A stretch of DNA of 64,000 bases from Glandiceps talaboti. Lineage: Eukaryota > Hemichordata > Enteropneusta > Spengelidae. Made by a program: the position numbers and the translations under genes. The notes below the pieces were generated by a model. It saw nothing but the letters and a program-made list of their open reading frames with translations. It did not search any database and had not been told where the DNA came from. How positions within the stretch are numbered: the stretch's first letter is position 1; each line of letters begins with the position of its first letter. The stretch is from NCBI RefSeq assembly GCF_964340395.1, contig NW_027554291.1, positions 33,501 through 97,500 of the forward strand. Reading direction: 5' to 3'. This document shows positions 56,839 through 64,000 of this stretch, piece after piece.

Positions 56839-57572
56839 TTATTATTTTATAGTTTTGCCAATTCCAGTGAATTTGTAGACCGAGAAACGCAAAACAACGT
56901 ATAATATACACAGCGCTGAACATCGTCTGCCATGTTCGGCCCGGAAGCTGAATACTAATCATAGCGACACACGTACGTACACGGACATACACATATACAC
57001 TTCAATGAACTGCTGTGAACACAAATTTGTTTCATGAATGCGTTGTATTTTTAAACAGTGGAAATGACAATCATAAGTAACAACATACATTTCGAAAAGA
57101 TACCTAGTCGTATGAAGAAACAGAACAAATAAGCTTGTATTGTTATGCTCGTTCCGGGGCCGCGATGCCCAATAACGGAGTACATTATCAGTAATAATGT
57201 ACAGCGATGACGTCACAAAATTGACTGGAATTGGTAATGCTATAATATAATATTTGATATAAAAGTGATGTATTCTGTGACGATCATCCAAACACCAACT
57301 CTGAACACGACAAAGCCATTCGCAATATAAGCACAAATGAGATCGAAATGTTACAGTTTAAATTGACGGCGAAAAGAAAGTGTGTTAAATTTATTTAAAA
57401 GCGTCTAACCTCTTTGAAGGCCTTCGCTATTCGGTCCAAAATCCGGTCTTTAAACCTCAAGCGCTCGTTCGACATCTTGGATTTTCTGCTTACATCTCAC
57501 ATGATCCCAGACCAACGGAAACTGATAATATCACCTACTCCGAGAGATAGCATGGCAAATTATAATTTCATG

Positions 57573-58120
57573 AGTATAAAGTTGGCGTCAGATTCAGATT
57601 CAGATCATATTGAACGTCATATTGAGTGTCAGATAGCCTCAGATCCGAAGACACCCGGCGGACTCAATCAAACCTGAAATAATACAGTTGCAACGACAGG
57701 GCAAGATTCCGCTTCACAAACTTTTGATGAAAGTTGGAATGTCCCTGCTTTTACAATTTTTATTTGGGAAAAATATGTGAAATAGTGTTGAAATACTTGT
57801 CACCGAGACGTTGATAGCCCCAAGTTCAGGCACTGTATGTTCATTGGTTGATACATTTTGCCAATAATGTATAAGGCGTCGGTAAAGGTGTCAGTAAAAC
57901 TAAGTTTATGTACATAATATGTTGCCATATTTATATTTTATGTACATTTGAACATTCAAACTTCCATCAAAAGTTCAGAATCTTCCCCTGTCATCGCAAC
58001 GGTATTATTTCAGGTTTGATTGAGTCCGTCGGACGTCGGGTGTCTTCGGATTTGACGCTATCTGATGCTCAATATGACACTATCCGAATCTAAATCTGAA
58101 TCTGACGCCAACTTTATACC
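57573..58120. mobile_element. 548-bp non-autonomous element with ~105-bp inverted arms
   Basis: The left arm (57,573-57,680) begins agTATAAAGTTGGCGTCAGA; the right arm (58,012-58,120) ends TGACGCCAACTTTATAcc. The arms match in inverse orientation over about 105 bp with scattered mismatches and a short gap (e.g. 'ccgaagacacccg' against 'cgggtgtcttcgg', 'gactcaatcaaacctg' against 'caggtttgattgagtc'). The ~330-bp middle is AT-rich with no ORF. CATG flanks both sides, a possible but palindromic target site. Confidence 0.8.
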
Positions 58121-58675
58121 ATGCAAAAAACCCAAGCATCTTCCGACCGCAAGGGGGCGGTATTCAATAACTTTCTATTAATTCCCGCACCATGCTAAGT
58201 AAGTGTGGGGTGAGATAAATATAGAAAAAAAACACAATTCTTTGTTAATTCGGGTGGGTGGTTTGGTGGGTGGGTGGTTGGTTGGTTGGTGGGCTCAGCA
58301 TTTGTTGTTCTCATCCGATAAAACGGATTTTACTTTTAATGGAATCTCTTTTGTACACCTAAATACAAATACGCTTTTGAGTACTGAAATTCAATATACG
58401 TACAACATGTTTGTTGAATAGCTGAGAGCTTTCGACTGGAAACTGTCAGTCTTGCTTACTCTTGCTTACTTACTAAGTCAATTTGAGAAATGGAAGAATT
58501 TCGCTGTAATAGTAAATACATGGCACTAAAATACATGTTGGGACGACATCAAAATCCACAACCATTCCTGAAAACGCTTCTTGTTTGTATTGTTACTGAA
58601 CAGCATATATCCATAAATATAGTTTATGAGGTCATCTTCACATTTTGTTCAAATACTTGTGTATTAGACTTATTC
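58121..58675. other. no gene seen
   Basis: A short GGTTGGTGG-type run lies at 58,253-58,292. The rest carries no recognised feature. Confidence 0.4.
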
Positions 58676-58763
58676 TTGTTGTTGATGTTGTTGTTGTTGT
58701 TGTCGTCGTCGTCGTCGTCGTCGTCGTTGTTGTTGTTGTTGTTGTTGTTGGTGTTGGTGTTGG

Positions 58764-58799
<36 letters not shown>

Positions 58800-58834
58800 C
58801 GTCGTCGTCGTTGACGTTGTCGTCGTCGTCGTCG

Positions 58835-58867
<33 letters not shown>

Positions 58868-58878
58868 TTGTTTTTGTT
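58676..58878. repeat. (TTG)n/(TCG)n trinucleotide microsatellite
   Basis: Blocks of pure GTT/TTG alternate with GTC/TCG blocks over about 200 bp. Frames through it give poly-Val or poly-Leu/Ser and are not genes. Confidence 0.95.
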
Positions 58879-59159
58879 ATTGTCAGCCTTTTACAAAACT
58901 AAAAGAGTTCAGTTTTTGTCCTATATTGAACTATTGATCTCGCCCCTTACAGATCGTTGGAAGAACAGTTTCATATTATCTTTCGAAGTTGATGTCAGTT
59001 TCTGCACCTCATCACCAGTGGTAGTGTTTTTTTAATGCGGGGAACATAATTAGGTAAATTGATTTGAGGGGAGGGTTTTTTATAAATTTTATGTGTATAC
59101 GTGTGTGCTTGTATCATTTATGTTATATATCAATTCGAAACAACTGAGTAATGATCAGA

Positions 59160-59420
59160 ACGCTTACGGTGAAAGAAAACAATAAGTGATATTTAGTTGT
59201 GAGATGAAACAGATCATCATATGCAAATTTGTGAATAAATCTGAACTATTGTAACCTTGAGCTCTTTTAAAGATGTAGTAAGGGAGTCTTCGGTAATTAC
59301 GAGGGGTTGGGCCGGGGAGGGGGGATTGGGGAGGGTCATGTTTTAGAAACCTGCTCAACGGGAGGGTCATATTTTAGAAACCCGTCCAGGGGGGATGGTC
59401 ACATTTTACGTTGACCTACC
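59160..59420. repeat. dispersed repeat copy plus G-rich 'gggtcat(g/a)ttttagaaacc' units
   Basis: 59,170-59,300 resembles 18,580-18,740 (gagatgaaacagatcat, gaataaatct, aaagatgtagtaag). It is followed by 'gagggtcat(g/a)ttttagaaacc' twice and a third 'atggtcacattttacg', in a G-rich context. Confidence 0.5.
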
Positions 59421-59529
59421 TGGCTTGTAATTTGTTACCACATAGTGAGAAGATAATTTTTTTGTAAAATGTACCCTGCACTATTTCAAACAAAGTCATT
59501 CAATTTGGCAAAATAAGAATAAATTACAA

Positions 59530-61440
59530 AGAGGTCAGTTGGAGGTCAAGTATGGGTCAGGTCGTGACCTTCATCATCTGTTGGGTCAATGGAGGTCACT
59601 TGTTGTCAGGTCAAAGGTCATTCAAGTAGGCCAAATCAGAAAAAATTACATAAAGGTCAGTTGGAGGTCAAGTAAGGGTCAGGTATGACGTTCATGATCT
59701 GAAGGGTCAAGTAGGTCACTTGGTGTCAGGTCAAAGGACATTCAAGTAGGCCAAATTAGAAAAAAATACATAGAGGTCAGTTGGAGGTCAAATAAGGGTC
59801 AGGTCATGACCTTCATAATCTGATAGGTCAGGTGAGGTCACTTGTTGTCAGGTTAAAGGTCATTCAAGTAAGCCAAATCAGAAGGAATTACATAGAGGTC
59901 AGTTTGAGGTCAAGTATGGGTCAGGTCATGACCTTCATGATCTGCTTGGTCAAGTTTGTTCACTTCGTGTCAGGTCAAAGGTCATTCAAGTACGCCAAAT
60001 CAGAAAAAAATACATAGAGGTCAGTTGGAGGTCAAGTATGGGTCAAGTCGTGACCTTCATGATCGGATGGGTCTAGAGAGGTCACTTGGTGTAAGGTCAA
60101 AGGTCATTCAATTTGGCAAAATAAGAATAAATTACAAAGAGGTCAGTTGGAGGTCAAGTATAGGTCAGGGCATGACCTCAATGATCTGCTGGGTCAAACG
60201 AGGTTACTTGGTGTCAGATCAAATGTCTTTCAAGTAGGCCAAATTAGAAAAAAATACATAGACGTCAGGTTGAGGTCAAGTAAGGGTCAGGTCATGACCT
60301 TCATGATCTGAAGGGTCAAGTGAGGTCACTTGGTGTCAGGTCAAAGGTCATTCATGTAGGCAAAATTATAAAAAAAATACATAAAGGTCAGTTGGAGGTC
60401 AAGTAAGGGTCAGGTCATGACCTTCATGATCTGATGGGTCAAAAGAGGTCACTTGGTGTCAGGTCAAAGGTCATTCATGTAGGCCAAATCAGGAGAAATT
60501 ACATAGAGGATAGTTTGAGGTCAATTATGGGTCAGGTCATGACCTCCATGATCTGCTGGGTCAGACGAGGTCACTTGGTGTCAGTTCAAAGGTCTTTCAA
60601 GTAATCAAAATGAGAAAGAATTACATAGAGGTCAGTTGGATGTGACGTAAGGGTCAGGTCATGATATTCATGATCTGCTGGGTCAAGTGAGGTCACTTTG
60701 TGTCAGGTCAAAGGTCATTCAAGTAGGAAAAATCAGAAGGAATTACATAGAGGTCAGTTGGAGGTCAATTATGGGTCAGGTCATGACCTCCATGATCTGC
60801 TGAGTCAGACGAGGTCACTTGGTTTCAGGTCTAAGGTCATTCAAGTAGGCCAAATCAGAAGGAATTACATAGAGGTCAGTTTGAGGTCAAGTATAGGTCA
60901 GGTCATGACCTTCATTATCAGATGGGTCAAGTGAGGTCACTTGGTGTCAGGTCAAAGGTAATTCAAGTAGGGAAAATTAAAATTATTTACATAGAGGTCA
61001 TTTTGTGGTCAAGTAAGGGTCAGGTCATGACATTCATGATCTGCTGGGTCAAGTGAGGTCACTTGGTGTCAGGTCAAAGGTCATTAAAGTATGCAAATTC
61101 ATGAATTACATAGAGGTCAGTTGGAGGTCAAGTATGGGTCAAGTCATGACCTTCATAATCTGCTGGGTCAGACGACGTCACTTGGTGTAAGGTCAATGGT
61201 CATTCAAGTAGGCAAAATCAGAAGGAATTACATAGAGGTCAGTTGGAGGTCAATTATGGGTCAGGTCACGACCTTCATGATCTGCTGAGTCAGATGAGGT
61301 CACTTGGTGTCAGGTCAAAGGTCATTCAAGTAGGCCAAATCAGAAGGAAGTACATAGAGGTCAGTTTGGGGTCAAGCGTAGGTCAGGTCATGACTTTCAT
61401 TATCAGATGAGTCAAGTGAGGTCACTTGGTGTCAGGTCAA
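59530..61440 (+). repeat. ~120-bp satellite, about 16 units, rich in AGGTCA sites
   Basis: The unit (119-123 bp) reads, in order: AGGTCAGTTGGAGGTCAAGT, then GGGTCAGGTCATGACCTTCA, tgatctg(c/a)tgggtcaa, gaggtcacttggtgtc, AGGTCAAAGGTCATTCAAGT, 'aggccaaatcagaaggaatt' and 'acatag'. Unit starts at 59,532, 59,655 and 59,774 fix the period. Copies differ by a few substitutions. The short ORFs inside are not genes. The last unit is cut at 61,440, where 28S rRNA sequence begins. Confidence 0.95.
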
Positions 61441-61506
61441 AGATGTCGGCTCTTCCTATCATTGCGAAGCAGAATTCGCCAAGCGTTGGATTGTTCACCC
61501 ACTAAC

Positions 61507-61561
<55 letters not shown>

Positions 61562-61965
61562 ATGACTGGGTCGTTGCTACAGTAATTCTGCTCAGTACGA
61601 GAGGAACCGCAGATTCAGACACTTGGTCTAGGCGCTTGGCCGATAGGCCAATGGTGCGAGGCTACCCTCTGAGGGCTTACGACTGAACGCCTCTAAGTCG
61701 GAATCCCGCCTGGTGCGCAACGACTCGATGGCGCCGCTCTCGAGGGAGGCCGAGGATAGGGGAGGGCTCGTCCCTCCCTGCTCGTGCCGCCCCGATTGAC
61801 TCCGGCCGAAGACGGGAGAGGAGTTCTCCGGCCGCGCAATGGGACCCGTCCCTCCGTGGAAGGGGCGCCAAATCACTTGCAGACGACTTGGGTGTGGATC
61901 GGGGTGTCGTACTTAGCAGAGCAGCTGCTTCGCTGCGATCTATTGAAAGTAAGCCTCCAAGACCC
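61441..61965 (+). rRNA. 28S rRNA, 3' end only (5'-truncated)
   Basis: GATGTCGGCTCTTCCTATCA at 61,442 begins conserved domain V/VI sequence. It continues with 'gcgttggattgttcacccac', 'accgtcgtgagacaggttag' and the sarcin-ricin loop 'cagtacgagaggaaccgcag' near 61,590-61,610, and ends with 'agcagagcagctgcttcgct' and 'gatctattgaaagt', the usual metazoan 28S 3' end. A GC-rich expansion lies at 61,740-61,860. The upstream ~85% of the gene is absent: the satellite abuts directly. It is not an intact gene, but probably the last partial unit of an rDNA array. Confidence 0.95.
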
Positions 61966-62449
61966 GCAGATTTGCCCGCAAAACTTAGACGGGCAAGTCT
62001 GTGGGCGAGGCGCTCTTGTGTCTACGAACTGTGGGGTACCAGGCACTGCTGTGCCTTGGGGGAGGAAACCTGAACATGATGATGGATGGCAGGGGGAGAC
62101 ATAGACCACGACCGTTGGCCCCCCAGAAACTGTGGCAAGAAAGACGTACTTTTGCCTCGGCCTTCCAGTTAGAAGGGAAATACAGACCACGGGGCAGAGG
62201 TGTCGGTCCTGACTGGCCCCGGGAAACCGCAAAACTTAGACGGGGCAAGTCTGTGGGCGAGGCGCTCTTGTGTGGAACTGTGGGGTACCAGAGCCTGCTG
62301 AGGAAACCTGAACATGATGCTGGCAGGCAGACATAGGGAAACATAGACCACGACCGTTGGCCCCGAGAAACTGTGGGAAGAGAGACGTACTTTGCCTCAG
62401 CCTTCCGGCATTTGTTCAGGCCCTTCTATTAGAAGGGAGACATTGACCA
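61966..62449 (+). repeat. rDNA spacer: two copies of a ~200-250-bp unit
   Basis: 'cgcaaaacttagac' ... 'tgtgggcgaggcgctcttgt' ... 'ctgtggggtacca' ... 'cctgaacatgat' ... 'acatagaccacgaccgttgg' occurs first from about 61,977 and again from about 62,229. GC-rich, like the rRNA and unlike the 59-61 kb satellite. Confidence 0.8.
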
Positions 62450-63410
62450 CGGGCGGCGGTGTGTGTTTCCCGGGAGCATTTGATCAGTGGCCCCCCGGGA
62501 AACCGTCGGAGGAAAGTCGCGCTTTGTTCAGGCCCTTCTATTAGAAGGGAGACATTGACCACGGGCGGCGGTGTGTGTTTCCCGGGAGCATTTGATCAGT
62601 GGCCCCCCGGGAAACCGTCGGAGGAAAGTCGCGCTTTGTTCAGGCCCTTCTATTAGAAGGGAGACATTGACCACGGGCGGCGGTGTGTGTTTCCCGGGAG
62701 CATTTGATCAGTGGCCCCGGGAAACCGTCGGAGGAAAGTCGCGTTTTGTTCAGGCCCTTCTATTAGAAGGGAAACATTGACCACGGGCGGCGGTGTGTGT
62801 TTCCCGGGAGCATTTGATCAGTGGCCCCCCGGGAAACCGTCGGAGGAAAGTCGCGCTTTGTTCAGGCCCTTCTATTAGAAGGGAGACATTGACCACGGGA
62901 GGCGGTGTGTGTTTCCCGGGAGCATTTGATCAGTGGCCCCCCGGGAAACCGTCTGAGGAAAGTCGCGCTTTGTTCAGGCCCTTCTATTAGAAGGGAGACA
63001 TTGACCACGGGCGGCGGTGTGTGTTTCCCGGGAGCATTTGATCAGTGGCCCCCCGGGAAACCGTCGGAGGAAAGTCGCGCTTTGTTCAGGCCCTTCTATT
63101 AGAAGGGAGACATTGACCACGGGCGGCGGTGTGTGTTTCCCGGGAGCATTTGATCAGTGGCCCCCCGGGAAACCGTCGGAGGAAAGTCGCGCTTTGTTCA
63201 GGCCCTTCTATTAGAAGGGAGACATTGACCACGGGAGCGGTGTGTGTTTCCCGGGAGCATTTGATCAGTGGCCCCCCGGGAAACCGTCGGAGGAAAGTCG
63301 CGTTTTGTTCAGGCCCTTCTATTAGAAGGGAGACATTGACCACGGGCGGCGGTGTGTGTTTCCCGGGAGCATTTGATCAGTGGCCCCGGGAAACCGTCGG
63401 AAGAAAGACG
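62450..63410 (+). repeat. rDNA spacer: ~8-9 units of 112 bp
   Basis: Unit starts are at 62,459, 62,571, about 62,683, 62,793, 62,905, 63,017, 63,129 and so on, period 112 with a few shorter units (loss of CCC). Each has CCCGGG twice flanking 'agcatttgatcagtggcc', and a 17-bp near-palindrome CCCTTCTATTAGAAGGG. Units are almost identical, as expected for concerted evolution in rDNA spacers, where such repeats act as enhancers or terminators of RNA polymerase I. The role is inferred. Confidence 0.9.
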
Positions 63411-63965
63411 TTCTTCGTTCGAGCCCTCCAGATAGAAGGGAGACACCAACTACGGCTGGTGAGGACGGTCTCCAGGGAGGATTGACCGCCTTGACCGTGA
63501 AAAAACGTACGGCGAAAGACGTACTCGGCAGAGGGGCGTTTTCGGCGGGTTTCCGACAAAGTGGCATAGTTGGCGCCTTCCAGGTGATTCAACTTTTCGT
63601 GCTAACTATAGGGGGAGTCATGTTGGCCCGATTTGGGATGGACGGGCGACCACGACGGGGCGGTGTCGCCCTTGCGGGAGAAGTTATCGCTTGCTGCCGG
63701 AAACCGTCGGGCAAAAGACGTACATGGCTCGAGCCCTCCAGATAGAAGGGAGACACCAAGTACGGCTGGTGAGGACGGTCTCCCGGGAGGATTGACCGCC
63801 TTGACCGACAAAAAACGTACGTACTTTTCATTCTAACTAGGGTTGATGCGTGGTTACACTGGTTAGACGGGACTGACGTGCGTTTTGGCGGGAGTCTGAC
63901 AAAGTGGCATAGTTGGCGCCTTCCAGGTGATTCAACTTTTTATTCTAACTATAGGGGGGAAGGTC
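63411..63965 (+). repeat. rDNA spacer: two copies of a ~315-345-bp unit
   Basis: 'gagccctccagatagaaggg' with 'tacggctggtgaggacggtc' occurs at about 63,420 and 63,730. 'gacaaagtggcatagttggc' with 'gccttccaggtgattcaact' occurs at about 63,555 and 63,898. 'gaagggagacaccaa' is a relative of the 112-bp unit's 'gaagggagacattga', so the two spacer families are related. Confidence 0.85.
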
Positions 63966-63975
63966 AAGTTAAACT

Positions 63976-63992
63976 TAACCCTAACCCTAACT
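63976..63992 (-). repeat. short telomere-like CCCTAA run
   Basis: TTAACCCTAACCCTAACTC contains about two and a half units of CCCTAA, the metazoan telomere repeat in complement. It is too short to be a telomere; it may mark interstitial or subtelomeric sequence. Confidence 0.5.
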
Positions 63993-64000
63993 CAATTCAT

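Noticed and set aside
58490-59035. Open frames giving poly-Leu/Ser or poly-Val
   Set aside because: They run through a GTT/GTC microsatellite; low complexity only.
61628-63836. Many small GC-rich frames over 28S rRNA and spacer
   Set aside because: The sequence is rRNA and its tandem spacer repeats; the same peptide recurs in each 112-bp unit.
63976-63992. Chromosome end (telomere)
   Set aside because: Only about two and a half CCCTAA units are present and the sequence continues with unrelated bases.

Overview
The window is nuclear DNA of an animal. It carries spliced exons with GT/AG boundaries, a Tigger/pogo transposon with an intron, a CR1-like LINE, and the 3' end of a metazoan-type 28S rRNA gene followed by rDNA spacer repeats. 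The general texture (AT-rich, many short introns, dense small palindromic repeats, RAG1/Transib-like, BEN-type and PIF1-type coding pieces) suggests a marine invertebrate, perhaps a deuterostome such as amphioxus, hemichordate or echinoderm. I cannot settle the species. There is no prokaryotic gene organisation and no CRISPR array.

Layout. 1-5.5 kb: two blocks of a degenerate minisatellite built on the palindrome GATAGCTATC, and the last exons of a small BEN-domain-like gene (1,869-3,213) with a perfect 177-bp duplication in one intron. 5.5-17.9 kb: interspersed repeats, a three-copy ~330-bp tandem repeat, a repeat with long inverted arms, a decayed PIF1-like (probably Helitron) helicase on the minus strand (13.2-14.6 kb), and a 27-bp minisatellite (15.9-17.2 kb). 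20.1-29.4 kb: a nest of transposons. One copy (R1) of an unclassified element is split by a second copy (R2) of the same element, and R2 is split by a nearly intact Tigger/pogo element; R1 also carries a separate 1.7-kb insertion. 30-37 kb: scattered minus-strand coding pieces, including a fossil retroviral-type integrase core and a spliced Cys-rich gene with an exonic 27-bp repeat, broken by a 5'-truncated LINE. 39.3-43.1 kb: RRM-like exon pieces around a ~70-bp tandem repeat and a third copy (R3) of the unclassified element, which carries its own small MITE.

43.8-50.2 kb is the most unusual coding region. It holds a decayed RAG1/Transib-type transposase-like gene with an F-box-like start, then a second DDE-type C-terminus followed by BRCT-like and HMG-box-like reading frames. 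A Ser/Pro-rich reading frame lies on the opposite strand between them. 51.8-56.6 kb holds a two-ORF LINE of the CR1/Jockey group whose ORFs are both open throughout. 56.6-59 kb has two long palindromic non-autonomous elements and a trinucleotide microsatellite.

59.5-61.44 kb is a ~120-bp satellite of about 16 units, each packed with AGGTCA nuclear-receptor half-sites arranged as DR5, IR0 and DR1. It abuts directly on a 5'-truncated 28S rRNA 3' end (61,441 to about 61,965). From there to the window end is rDNA intergenic spacer with 112-bp repeats and a short CCCTAA motif. The window is therefore probably an rDNA-array edge next to repeat-rich, gene-poor chromosome. The genes do not form a pathway; what ties the region together is layered transposition and satellite amplification.
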